The position numbers were made by a program, and so were the translations under genes. This document shows positions 24,954 to 36,405 of a DNA stretch of 64,000 bases, piece after piece. The notes beneath the pieces are model-generated. The model did not search any database, was not told the origin of the DNA, and was given only the letters and a program-made list of their open reading frames with translations. The stretch comes from Glycine soja. Lineage: Eukaryota; Streptophyta; Magnoliopsida; Fabales; Fabaceae. The first letter of the stretch is position 1. Each line of letters begins with the position of its first letter. Where the stretch lies: assembly GCF_004193775.1 (NCBI RefSeq), contig NC_041004.1, forward strand, positions 39,478,271 to 39,542,270, given 5' to 3'.

Positions 24954-25170
24954 ACACCAACTCATGATCATTGTAAAGTAGCTATCACAATCACTTATGA
25001 GACTTAGACTCGTATTAGAGACCTTGTCTATGGTTGTGTCTCTCACATTTTTGCCTTAAAACAACAAGTAATTATATACTATGTTTTTACAAATCTCATC
25101 AAAACTTTTGAACTTTGTTACTTTTTTTTCTAAAAATGATGAATATTGTCATGTTCATTTAATTTTGAAT

Positions 25171-25918
25171 TGATATGAAATTTTGTATATATGTGTATAT
25201 ACACACAATTATTTTAAAAAAAACATATTTATGTGCATGTACACGCACGCATATGCACAAACACACACATATATATCCACACACATGTATATTGTCCCTA
25301 GAACTTAAAATTCTAGGATTCGTCCCTAATATTAGTAAAATAAAAAAAATAAAAGTTTTGCAAACATTAAAAAAATGCTTTAAATTGAATGATAGATGCG
25401 AGAGGATTGAAATATGGTTCAGATCTTTATTTTAAGATTGAACTTATTGAATAATGATTACTAGTATTTTGCATCATTGTAAATATTATTTTTTTACTAT
25501 TAAAGTTTTAAAACTTTGGAATTTTTTTTTTCAAAATGGAATCATTGAAAATTCTTAAATATTGGAGTACTACAATATTAGAAGATTCTTTTACAGGAAT
25601 GCATATTTTTTTAGGGAATGGATATTTTTTAACGTGGTACGCAAAATTGGGATTAATGTTTAGGACATTAGCACCAAGTAAATTAATTACTTCACATTCT
25701 AAAAGAAAAATTCCTAAAACAATGACAGACATTAACTATAGAGGACCAATATTGATATTTTTCACTTTACATTACTAAACCAACTAGAACAAAAATATAG
25801 GGACTAATCGCTAATAGGCATCTGTCCTACCTTACCTAATTAGTTTTAAATTTTAATATCATTCTAGTCTGAAAAATTATCAATTATTGTAAAATTTAGT
25901 TTGTATTAGTGTGTTTAT
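25171..25918. other. Spacer after the LBD16 pseudogene
   Basis: It begins with a degenerate CA/TA-rich microsatellite region (about 25180-25290) and continues as AT-rich sequence. The open frames at 25175-25435 and 25536-25778 are not recognisable proteins. Confidence 0.4.
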
Positions 25919-26493
25919 TAGAGGTGTTTGCATATTGGATTGTATCAGTTATGAAGAAAAAAATCATTCAATCCAATCATTTTGGTCTTGTTGATTTATC
26001 ATTCAATCAGTTTGGCTTAAAATTGTAATATGATTTGATCCCATTTAAAGAGGTTTGGAATTTGATTAGTTTTATTCATAGTTTTTTTTAGAAAATAGTA
26101 AATAAAATATAGTAATATATATATATATATAAAATAAAAAATAATTTAAAATATCAAATATTTAATTTATATGTCATTATAAAACTAATGATATAGTATA
26201 TTTATGTATCTTAACTCAAATAGTTAGTAAAAAAATTCTTTAATTGAATATATTTTCATAAATAGGTATAAGTTATATGATAATTTTACAAATATATAGG
26301 AAATGAAAATAAAAATATGAGTGATATTATAATTTATGAATGAAAATATATACATATGTAAGATTGGATTAGATTATATTGATTTTTAAAATTAAATTTG
26401 ATATGTGATCCAATATAAAAATTTGTTTTTCAAATTTTGATCTTTTCATTTTTAATTTATTCAGTTTTTTGAATCGGTTTATGAATACCTCCA
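25919..26493. mobile_element. hAT-like MITE, about 575 bp
   Basis: The left end TAGAGGTGTTTG and the right end, read in reverse complement as TGGAGGTATTC, form short imperfect inverted termini of the hAT type (TAGRGGTGTT). GTGTTTA flanks both sides (25911-25917 and 26495-26501), a plausible 7-8 bp target-site duplication. The interior is AT-rich with repeated words of the ATTGGATT / AATCCAAT kind and has no coding capacity. Confidence 0.5.
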
Positions 26494-26713
26494 AGTGTTT
26501 AGGACTAGACAACTACATAATAATATATGTGATAAGTAATGTGTCACATCACACATTTGTTGTGAGGTTAGCAGATGACTAACAATAAGGATTAACTTAA
26601 GTGACATAATTTCAAGAATTTAATTGTTATTTTTTAATTTGGCTTAATACATAATTTATGAGGTTCAAACCACTTTCATCCAGGAAAAAAAGAATACTAT
26701 ATTAACCCTCCTA

Positions 26714-26885
26714 TCATGGTTTACAACAGATTGAATTTAAGGGAAAAAAATCCACAATCCAAACAAAATCAAAGAGATCAAAAGCTAATCTAGCTAAACC
26801 ATGTGCAACACTATTAGCTGATCTTTTAGTGTGCACTAACAAACTGTTCAGCCTAGAACTCAAAAGATCACTATTTTAATTTTCA
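26714..26885 (-). pseudogene. RNase H-like (RVT_3) domain tail of a non-LTR retroelement
   Basis: On the minus strand a continuous frame ending at TGA (26716-26714) reads about 55 residues including KRSANSVAHGLARLAF and a terminal VWIVDFFP. The R-S-A-N-x-V-A-H-x-L-A-R signature and the following Trp-x-x-x-x-Pro are the usual C-terminal end of plant RNase H-like domains found in LINE-type elements and their domesticated relatives. The upstream part of the domain is not detectable, so this is a 5'-truncated fragment. Confidence 0.65.
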
Positions 26886-26964
26886 TTATTTAATTTAAAA
26901 TATCAAAGATTAACAAAGGGAGAGACACATTTTACTGCTTAATTATCATTATAAGAATTTTAGT

Positions 26965-27150
26965 ATTCAAGTTTTGTTTTGCACATTTTACCATTGTGTT
27001 TTTTTATTTTATTTTCACACATTTTATCTCCAACTTTTTTCTGCACATTTTAAGATCATATTTTTTCTTTGCATTTTATCAGCTTATTTTTTTAATTTAT
27101 GTGTATTTTAGCATGATATTTTTAATTTTTCACACATTTTACCAACATGT
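26965..27150. repeat. Degenerate tandem array of CACATTTTA-type units
   Basis: The word (T)GCACATTTTA / CACACATTTTA recurs at roughly 30-40 bp spacing through T-rich DNA, with AAAATGCACA words on the complementary sense just after. It encodes only low-complexity Phe-rich frames and is unlikely to be a gene. Confidence 0.4.
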
Positions 27151-27929
27151 CACTAACAAAGCGAAATTACTTTTAGGGATACATCAACACTTTATTACAC
27201 ATTTAACATATGTAAAATGCACAAAAAATAGTAAACATGATGTAAAGTACATAAAAAAATCAAATGATAAATTTTACAAAATAGAGATAATTGAATGGTA
27301 AAATGTTTAATTAAGCATTTTAATTTTAAAGACAAAAAATGTTGTACAATTTTATAAACCAAAATTGGCATTTCCTCATCTATATGCACATGCATGTCAA
27401 TGAATATTTTTGTTTTGTATAGCATAGGTCATTGTTACTTCCTTTTATTTTGTATGTACACAAAATCTTACTAAAAGAGGTAGAGAAGAACATGAACTAT
27501 CAAGCATGTTGCTCCATCTCTGGTTTTCTATTATTTATTTATATGATAATAAAAGAAAATATTCTTCAAAACAGAAAATCAGAGACAAAAAGCATGAATC
27601 AATAATTCAGCATGTAAGTTCATCCATGCCCATGCCAGAAATAATAACTCACTTGAAATTGGATTGAGGTTAGCCCTATACTACACCATAAACAGTTAAC
27701 ACAATCTTCTCTTGGAACAAATCTAGGTGGATGGGGGCTTTGTACTCCAACCAAGTACACCAAAGACCGCATAAACCACACACTCCAAAAACTTTTGCCC
27801 TCCTTGTTTCAATTAAAACCTTAAATGAACTACAAGAAACGGCATAAAAGCGAAGAGGGTGGGTAAACTACTATTGACATCAACTATTCACATTATATGC
27901 TATTTTTTTTATCCTTTATGGATGCCTGA

Positions 27930-28040
27930 TTATCAAATTTTCAAAACAGGTTGTCCTGAAACCCTGGTGTTAGACATGTCTAAGCTTGTTTGGTCAGTAT
28001 TGACTGTTGTGAAGCAAAAAGATCCACTTTCTAGTGAGGT
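27930..28040 (+). pseudogene. Exon-like coding fragment of unknown origin
   Basis: A short frame reads DYQIFKTGCPETLVLDMS then KLVWSVLTVVKQKDPLSSE, followed directly by GAG/GTAATT, a good splice donor. The amino-acid composition is protein-like, unlike nearby low-complexity frames, but I do not recognise the family. Its position just before helicase and SAL1 fragments suggests it is another captured exon. Confidence 0.35.
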
Positions 28041-28384
28041 AATTACTCTGCAGTAATATATTTTTTATATTTTTATTAATATCTCTAGGAATATTGTTTG
28101 TGTGGAGGATTGTAATTCAATCTTCTCCAAGTTCTGTATTAGAGTTGGTTGCCATAACCGTGATTGTTGATTTTGAGGCTGTTTGAATATAATTATATAA
28201 GCATTAAGGATTTGATCCTGTTCCTGTAAATTTCTTTTCAGAGATATTTATAACTAAGATAGAGTTAGTTTAGTAACTACATGTAACAGAAAGTACAGGT
28301 GGCATAACTATGTGCTTAGCCTATAACTGATTAATACAGCTGGGATACTAAGAGCCGTAGTTCCTCTTTTGGTCTCTATGACAG

Positions 28385-28452
28385 AGGTCTCAACTAAGAG
28401 CCGTGGTTGAAATAGCAGTGGCCACCCCTGGAAGATTGAAGAATTATCAAAG
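28385..28452 (+). pseudogene. DEAD-box RNA helicase exon fragment (TPGRL motif)
   Basis: The frame reads SQLRAVVEIAVATPGRLKNY and ends at AAG/GTCAGG, a plausible donor. The ATPGRL box with the preceding hydrophobic strand is motif Ib of DEAD-box RNA helicases, normally preceded by PQLRxLxxGVEI as here. Upstream and downstream helicase motifs (DEAD, SAT) are absent nearby, and upstream codons contain a stop. It is a fragment and cannot make a helicase. Confidence 0.55.
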
Positions 28453-29195
28453 GTCAGGTTTCCTTGCTTAGTAAGGGGGATAAAATATAAAAATTCTAAA
28501 GATATACGTAAAGTATTGCCTGCAAGGTTTCACCTATCACCATCATTATTGTTCACTGTTGACTTTTCTTCGCTGTTAGCTTGATCTCCTACTTTTTCCT
28601 TTATTTTTGTTTCACAACTGTTTCAAGTAAAAGGCCGTATACCTTTACATATGAAAAATAAAAAATAAAATCCCTCTCATACTGACTCCTTAGTCGTGAC
28701 TCATGAGTGTTCAATTGAAGTGTTTGTTTTAATTTGTTTCCTTGTGTGTGGGTGCCTATCAACATAAAAAGAGTGGAGGAGGTCATTGGGAGATATTTTA
28801 AATTTTCTTCAAATTATAGTCCTGTTTTTATAAGCTGGAAGAAGAAAATAAAATAATTTTATTTATAAATTATAGTTAACTTATATGTAAATTAAAATTT
28901 AAATTTAAAATGTGATCATTTCTATAAATTAATTTATTAATAAGCTAATTTTAAATTATGAGAAAATTATTACATTTTTTCATATTTTCTTTTCATACAT
29001 ATGTTTATAGTAAAATTTATCTCAAAACATGACTATATTGAATTTTCTCTCTCTTTTTTGATTCTATGACTTATCAATGTGAACAAACAATCCGCTATCA
29101 CACATTATTCTTCGTTCCTTATTTTGAATTGCATCATCTCCACTCTTTTTCTTTTTTTACTTACTCACATTAATATTAATTTGATTTTTTTGTAG

Positions 29196-30207
29196 CATTA
29201 GCTTTACTACATGAAGGCAAAGTTGTATTGGGTGTCTTGGCTTGTCCAAACCTCATCCATTGGCTCCAATCAGCAGCATTATTCTTCAAATAAAGTTGGC
29301 TGTCTCTTCTTTGCTAAAGTTGGTGATGGAACATGTATGCAAGCACTGGGTGGTTCTACACAAACTAGGGTTGGTGCATTTCAACAAAGTCATGAAAATC
29401 CAACAATGAGAAACAACATCTTGGTTTTGAGTATTGTACCATCATCACGGAAATTAATCACAATTTTTTAGAATTATTTTAGGAATAAAATACAATTTAA
29501 TAGAATTTATCATTGGCAAAAAGGAGAAACTATTATAAACATCTAAAGAAAATCATACAATAGAGAAATAAAAAAAGCACATTCCCCTTATAGTAAATTC
29601 TTCCTTTCTTAATTCATCAACTAGAAAAATGTCCAATTTTTTAGGATTTCCACTCAACTTAGGAACACGACAATTTGACAAAATTTTTGCATCAGAACAC
29701 CAAGTGGTCCGTCAAACACAATCAATCCGCGATTTAAAACATAAAAATAGAATTACATTTCATAAAACAACCCAAAAATTAATTCTCTAGGAATCCCTAC
29801 ACATGTTCATTATAATCTCAAGCTGTGAGTAACTCATTCCTTACCTCGAAGTAGTCGCTCAAGTGTTTTTCGTTAGCAATAGTGACGTTTATGGTACTCT
29901 CTAGAACTCCTCCTTCGATTGCTCTGTTAGAGTTCTTGAGAATCAGAGAAAAAGGAACAGAAATATTTTTACAAAGTTGCTCAGGGTTAAAAGTTCCTTT
30001 ATATAGAGAAGAAACTTATGACCTAATTTTTTTTATTCTTATTTTTATTTATTTATTCATTTATTTATTTAAAAGAAAAATCAAGGGATGACTGTTACAC
30101 AAAGCGCCACCAGTCAAGAGGAGATAAGGTTATATATTTGCGTTTCCCTCACAAAGGATACCATGAAAAAATATGGGATCATGTTGTTGGCAGCATTGTT
30201 GTGATTG
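29196..30207 (+). pseudogene. SAL1: SAL1-like 3'(2'),5'-bisphosphate nucleotidase pseudogene fragments
   Basis: At 29196 a retained acceptor (TTTTTTTGTAG) is followed by codons for ALALLHEGKVVLGVLACPNL, then frame changes, then KVGCLFFAKVGDGTCMQALG, and a decayed HENPT region near 29390. At about 30112-30207 a second block gives SRGD..IYLRFPHKGYHEKIWD and then HVVGSIVV. Both blocks and their order match SAL1, the inositol-phosphatase-fold enzyme that removes phosphate from 3'-phosphoadenosine 5'-phosphate. The Asp-rich metal-binding part and C-terminus are missing and frames are broken, so it is non-functional. The acceptor remnant points to DNA-level copying, not a retrocopy. Confidence 0.8.
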
Positions 30208-30554
30208 ACTTGTCTTTATCATGTTCTTTAGAATTGGTCTTTGGTTGGTCTAATAATGGATGGAGAAATAAATTGAATACACTACCTTTTTTTTTTTTTG
30301 GTTGCCCGTGGAAAGTTGGGTTGGGGTAGGGGGGTTGATTTTTTTATATACTCCTTTCCCTTCCCTTCAAAGTAAGACACCAAGCATGTATGGTTATTTT
30401 TCCTTACTTAGTTTGTTTCTAAAAAACAAGAAAAATATGCTAAATAAAGAAAATTTGTAAGGGTATAGATATTACTAGAATATTGAAAGTTTGCTTGTTG
30501 GGGGAGTGGCATTGAATATATACCTAAAGAAAATAATTTTTTATTTTTTTTTTT

Positions 30555-30830
30555 ATAGAAAAGTGACATTCTAAGATGATTTTTAGGCTAAAACCTTCTT
30601 AAAATCTTTACTTTAATATTAAGACGGTTCTCTGAAAAATCGTTTTAAAATGTTTACTTTCTAAGATAATTTTTTTTCAAAAACCATCTTAGAATCTTCA
30701 AACTTTTAAACTTCTTTTTTTATTTTAAAAATGACATTCTAAAATGGTTATCTGAAAAGCCGTCTTAGAAAGTCTATCCTTCTAAGACTTTCTACGATGT
30801 TTCCTACAACGACAATTAATATCCGATGTA
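30555..30830. repeat. Cluster of short inverted motifs, CACTA-like subterminal repeat region
   Basis: Motifs of the form TTCTAAGATGRTTTT / AAAACCATCTTAGAA recur in both orientations (for example near 30570, 30630, 30690, 30740 and 30765), with variants AAGACGGTT and GCCGTCTTAGAA. Arrays like this mark subterminal regions of plant CACTA transposons. No terminal CACTA sequence or target duplication was recognised, so the bounds are approximate. Confidence 0.45.
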
Positions 30831-33662
30831 GAATAGCTTTTTTGGGGTTGTGGGAGAAATTAGGTAGGTTAGACTCTTTCATATGAGAAATCATAGTTAG
30901 AGTATGCAAGTAGATGTAGGTAACAATTGAAAAATTATTGAATAGAGAAAAATCATTAACATTACATAAAGAGTAGTTCTGATAGGTTGAATCTCCAACA
31001 TTCCTATAATTTTGCATTGACAATCACTTCAGTGCTCCGAGTGTTTATTTTTCTTGCCCTTGCACACGCTAGCTCTAGTTTAATTTTATGTCAATTGCTT
31101 AAAATTTGTTATATATACAAATCTAAATACAGTTAAAATTCCTGTAAATTCGACACTTGATCTTATTATTTTAAAATACTACTTGAATGAATTAGTACAT
31201 TTACCAAGGAGTTAACATTTTTACCTTTTTCTACTTGTTGTTTGGTGTTGCATGATTTGGGTCATCATTAGAAACTAAGTCCGACCATCTTTTAAATCCT
31301 AAATGTGTTGGGCTTGGAAACAAAGTCCATGTTTGCCTTAGGTTGCTATTTTAAACTTAGTCCATCTTCTCCTTCTTGTTTTCTTTTAACTAGGTTTAGA
31401 TTTTTTAAACATGTGTCTGTTTTATTCATCATTGATAACATAAAGACTAATAATATCTGCAATATTTTCCCCCATGAAAATAATCCGTTTAACAATCAAA
31501 CATTTTCTTAAGCGACTAACTATTTTTCTAAATTATCCTTTTAACTAATTTTGATTTTTATCTTATTAAAATTACATATTTTCTAAAATTGGGTTGTTAG
31601 TTATTGTGAGATCCTTGTGATTTGAGGAACAACTGTGATCAATAACTTGATAGTTCTCAACTTGAGACAGGACCGGTATGTATTGCCCAATTTTGTCTAA
31701 ATTCTAAAAAATATTTTCATAGAAAAATATATAAAAATGAGTTGCTGATAATAACTATTTTATATTGACATCTTATTTTTTACTTGCGAGAACCAAATTC
31801 TTTAGAAAAACCCTAAACCATGAAAACTTAGTAATCTATACACCCTTTCAAAATAAAAAATAAAAAAACCAATGAATCTTTTTTTTAATTTTTATAAAAT
31901 AATGCCTAATTAAAATCAATTAATACACAAGTATTTTTTAATTAAAAACCTGCGTAACCCATGAGTTCGTAATTGCACTGAAGTAGGAGAAAAGATAATC
32001 ATTGCCAAAGTCAAAATAAATTTTCAAAATTTTTCTCTTTAAATAAAAATAAATATTAAGCTTTTCATAGATTTATTTTGCTTTATTTAAAAAATTAAGT
32101 AATAAAAAATTCCATTTCCATATTTATTTTTCTAATAAAAGGGATGTTTTTTAAAAATTATAAATAATTTGCACAATTAACCTTTTTAATTTACAAAAAA
32201 TATAAAATATCTTCTTCACATTTATACTGAATAATAATTAATTTTCCATTTCTCTTGTGTTTTTCAATAACAGGAATTTAATTAAAAATATATTTAAAAT
32301 TTTATGGTAATTAGATTAGTTGTTAAAAAAATCCCAAAAAGATAATAGTATTTTTTTTATTTGTTGAAAAATTTCTTTTAAAAATGGATCACAATATTAT
32401 TTATTTATTTTAAGAAAACACCCTAAATGTTCTTTCACAACTATTTTTCAGAAATCAAACATTTTCTTTAATTGCCGGTCTTTCTATATCACTCTACCTG
32501 GAATCAAGTTGAAATCTAAAGCATATAAGATAAGGTTGGGAAGAGATCACAACTTTCAAATTATAATATAACAACAGTTAAGAGAGTATGGACCACCATT
32601 ATAATTAAGTAGAAGCTGAATCCAACGGAAAAGGCATATCTCAGTATATTTGAAAATATGGCGAGGCACTGAGTGAACATGGGTCACGATGATAAGAAAA
32701 GAAAGCATATTATTCTCTGATAATTATAGTCAAACATGCACTGTACCAGCCCATTAAGACAGCAGAAAATGAAATAAAATTAATGGGTACAAGCGTGATA
32801 CTAGATTGCATGGTATTGGTAGCCAAATATATGGGAACAATTAAGTGAATGAACTTAACTAGTTATTTATCATTAATTCATAGATACTATATCCCAAAAA
32901 GAAAAACGCTTGTAGTTTGTCACACACAATACAACTGTTTCTTGCACATATATTTCATATCATCACTAATATATATATATATATATATCTTATATGCATT
33001 ATTCTAACGATTCCCCAAGTGAAGTTTCTTGGCAATTTCTGCATAAAATTCAAGGTGTTTCGTTTCCTTGAAATTATTGGATCATTAATTTTTTCTTTTT
33101 ACTTTTTTATACATGGATCTCTGTTTGCAGTCTAGGGACAACGTTTATATATTCAAATAGTATAAATAAACTAATGTGGCGTGGGAGACATAAAAATTCA
33201 GATTTAACAGTCACTATAAAAAAGAACTAGATGATGGGGATACTGATGAATTTGCAGTCATTATGTTCATCTTTCAAAATGAGGAATATATATATATGCA
33301 TATCGCCAAGGAGAAATCAACACCGAGGCTAACAAACGGTGTTACATATATCTATCAACTTTTATTCACACAGGAATAAATGGGTTCTCTCACCTCTCAA
33401 TTCTTATCCTCGATTAGGACGGGACGTAATAATGTACACCTTACAAAGTGTCATTTTTTATACATCTTTTACACAATACATAGATTTAGAATTGTAATTA
33501 ATATTCTTATTTGTATTGAAATTATTTTTAATATCTCGTTTATCATTCCAACATTTCATATATCATTATTTCTCTAGTAATAATCAAATATTATTTTAGA
33601 ATTTTAAAATAACAGGTAAATAGGACTAAAAAATTCTTCTTAAATGTTGACCAATAAAAAAA

Positions 33663-33663
<1 letters not shown>
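30831..33663. other. AT-rich intergenic spacer
   Basis: No gene is supported. Short frames (30748-31023 minus, 31305-31511, 32917-33135, 33380-33577) are unrecognised or low complexity. A short TA microsatellite lies at 32968-32988. Confidence 0.5.

Positions 33664-33695
<32 letters not shown>
33664..33695. repeat. (TA)n microsatellite
   Basis: An uninterrupted TA run of 16 units. Confidence 0.9.
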
Positions 33696-33697
<2 letters not shown>

Positions 33698-34922
33698 TCA
33701 ATCCCTGTTGGTTATTCTTCAATTCCTTGCGAGCACCATCCCAACTACAAGCATTTAACGTAGATGTTGTTGTCTTATATAGTCCAAACTAATTATAAGG
33801 CTATTTTTTCATATGGAAAGAAGCACTCACTTTAATTTGTATATTGGAGGACCTAGAAAAATTGGTAAATGATGCTAGGGACACAGAGTTCAATTATTTT
33901 CATTTGGGGTATCTTGGAAATTTAAAAATCTGGACAAACAAACAAATTCATAAACATGCATATTAAACAATCAGGAAACAATATTAGAAAAAGAAAATAT
34001 CAGTAAGTGTAAAATGGAAAGTTGGCTTCGGAATTCACAAGAACCAAGCAGATACAGGAAACAATATTAGCATTTGCTTATATTTCTTCAAGATCTTATC
34101 TCCAAAATCAAGGTAACAACAACCAAATTTTGTAGTTTCATAATGCACTTCAGTATATATAATTACACTAGCTTATCTGGTATGATGAAACAAATTAAGG
34201 TGAATGGGGAGACTTGAAGAAATGCAACAAGTATCATTATGAAACAACCGAAGTGCTTTGCCCAGAAAAATTCATTCTGGGAGACATGTTGTGTCTGTGC
34301 GTGAGGCATATATTTTAGTTGCATTAATTAATTACTCTGAGCAATATGTTCTCTCTCTTTCCGCAAATATGTTCCTTTGCCCTCCAACCTAGGGATTACT
34401 TGTTTCCGAGAATTAAGAGTAACTTTGTTCCATATAGGTTTTCTGAATTAATATATCAGTTACTTTGGGATTACCATATTCCCTGGCCTATTCCAAATAT
34501 TTGCCAGTGTTCAAACCTATTTTATTTGACAAAGGAAAGTTAATGTCAGAAAGGTATAGGTGACTATATCTTTTAGGTCAAAATTTAGGATATCTTCACT
34601 AGGTCCATAAACAAACCCAATTTAGCTCATACAAAAACCAAAGTTTCATCACTAAGAATTACACTATTATTCTAATAAATACTAATATTACACTAGACTA
34701 AACAAAACAATACTAGGATATTCCATTCCAATTATATATATGAACATTTATAGGCTACCTAAGGTTATTTATGGCAACAAAGTGCATGCTTCACCACATG
34801 TAGCATCAATTCAAAATTGATAAAGTTGTCTTCGCCAATTCTTTCACGCAGACTCTGATCTTTCATGAAGCTAGCTAGTTTGATTGTAACCAAAAGCCAC
34901 TTACTGAAGGTTATCATCCTCT
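33696..34922. other. 3' flank of the LBD29-like gene
   Basis: AT-rich spacer. The proximal part (about 34600-34922) is the likely 3' UTR region of the minus-strand LBD29-like gene. A frame at 34346-34543 has no recognised product. The word AGGAAACAATATTAG occurs twice, near 33972 and 34055. Confidence 0.4.
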
Positions 34923-35678
34923 TCATGAAAGGCCCCACTGCCTTTGCATGTCATAGGACATTGAGTTACAACTCTCTTCAAAGCTAGAAAATGAGATGCT
35001 TTCTTCTACGGTTCCTGAACTTTCATAATTTCCAATAGGGTTTGGCTCCATGAGACTATTAGTGTTCCCATAATAGTGTGTTGAGGGATTGGTGGACAAG
35101 TTAGGGAGAAATTGTGAAGCCATGTTGGAATTTTCCATTTGGAACCGACTTTGAAGATCTTGAGGGAAAGTAGTAGGTTTTCCAAGGAGTTTCTCATTAG
35201 GGTTTTCAGTGGCAGAGGCATTCAGATAGATCTGACCTGCTTGTTCCCTGAGATAAGCTAGCTGAGCTTGTAAATTCACCACCTACAAAGATCAAAGCAA
35301 AAAAGTGGCGTAAATCAGTCAACTATAGTATAAGCAAAATCAGCTAGGGTTTTCAATTATAAAGCTATTAACATCAATGCTTATGAGAGGGAAACAAACC
35401 TGTTCTTGAAGTGCAAAAATATGAGCAACACAGCCATAAATTGGATCCTGAAGTCTAGCTTGAGCTTCATAAGAGATTGTGACTGTGGCTTCGCAACGGT
35501 CACTCACAGGGAGGTGAGCAAGGAGCTTTGAGACATTGCTTGCACCAAAGACCTTATGAATGGCTGCAAAATGGGTAACACCCTGTTCATGGCAAAAGTA
35601 AGGTGCAAAAACACAACCTCTCACACACTTCCTTCTCAAGAACTTGCAGGCTCCACAAGGAGAACCAGAACCAGTCAT
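34923..35678 (-). CDS. LBD29: LOB-domain transcription factor, LBD29/LBD17-like, 2 exons, 212 aa
   Basis: Exon 1 is 35678-35400 and exon 2 is 35282-34923, joined in phase 0 over a 117-bp GT-AG intron. The start [18 protein letters not shown] places C8, C11, C18 and C22 of the CX2CX6CX3C block directly after a very short N-terminus, as in Arabidopsis LBD29. [31 protein letters not shown] and [13 protein letters not shown] follow. Exon 2 opens with the leucine-rich coiled coil [17 protein letters not shown]. The tail is Ser/Asn-rich ([11 protein letters not shown]). The product is a nuclear transcription factor and probable auxin-induced regulator of lateral root initiation. It lies in opposite orientation about 20 kb from the LBD16-like gene; Arabidopsis LBD16 and LBD17 are also neighbours. 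The gene appears intact. Confidence 0.92.
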
Positions 35679-36370
35679 TTTGGGGGGTTAATTTGTGGTA
35701 TTTAGGGATTTTGGGGTTGTTTCCGAGTCTATTCAGCTTTGTGCAAATTATAATCATTTATCATCATCTTTATATACACCACAGCAAGAGGAAAGGGTGG
35801 ATTAGAGTAAGGAATATTTAATTAATCTAGGTCCCCTTAATGGCCTACAGTGTTCATTATTTTTCCCCATATAAAACACTATCTTCCCCCTCTACCGAAA
35901 TTTTATTTGTCAGAAAAAATGAGATTCCATTCAACATGCTTATACGACAAAAGAGGTAACATTAACCAAACCCATATTTTTTGATGATTGGATCTATCTG
36001 CTCTTGTCCTTTCTTTTCTGAATAAAATGTATTGGTACCATGGTCCTTGTATATATATGCAATAGAGTACTGATAGCCGCAAGTTCATTTATTGGACTAC
36101 TTATTTATATATACTTACTTGACTGTGAGAATATGGAAATGGAAGAAACAGAATTCGATGGGTTATTTAATAATTGTTTACTTATTAAGAATCAATTGTT
36201 ACAGGCTTACAGCTTTTAACTTATTAGTCAATTAATGTAGATGCCGATTTCTCTTGACCAAAGACATTTGATTGAAACTTGGAAGCAAGAATTTTCTTCC
36301 ATTATGCGACAAAACAAGAATGCCCAACTATTACCCAACGCAATTTTTTCTCCTCCTCGCGTTTCTTAAT

Positions 36371-36405
<35 letters not shown>

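Larger units (their letters stand above)
23252..25170 (+). pseudogene. LBD16: LBD16-like promoter, exon 1 and start of intron, broken by insertion
   Basis: 23252-23529 matches the promoter of the intact gene. The ATG at 23530 is followed by a one-base deletion (GCTTTG for GCTTCTG) that shifts the frame, and a TAC-to-TAA change later gives a stop. Homology breaks after about 23683 in the middle of the GAS block, resumes at about 24954 with the ACTCATGATCATTGTAAAG stretch, reaches the exon 1 end at 25067, and continues about 100 bp into the intron. The LOB codons between the breaks are missing and replaced by 1.27 kb of foreign sequence. With the inverted exon 2 at 20873-21209 it makes one dismembered second copy. 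Confidence 0.9.

Noticed and set aside
27930..28040. Reading of this fragment as part of SAL1
   Set aside because: The peptide does not match the SAL1 N-terminal half, including its metal-binding DPIDGT region, so it is kept as unknown.
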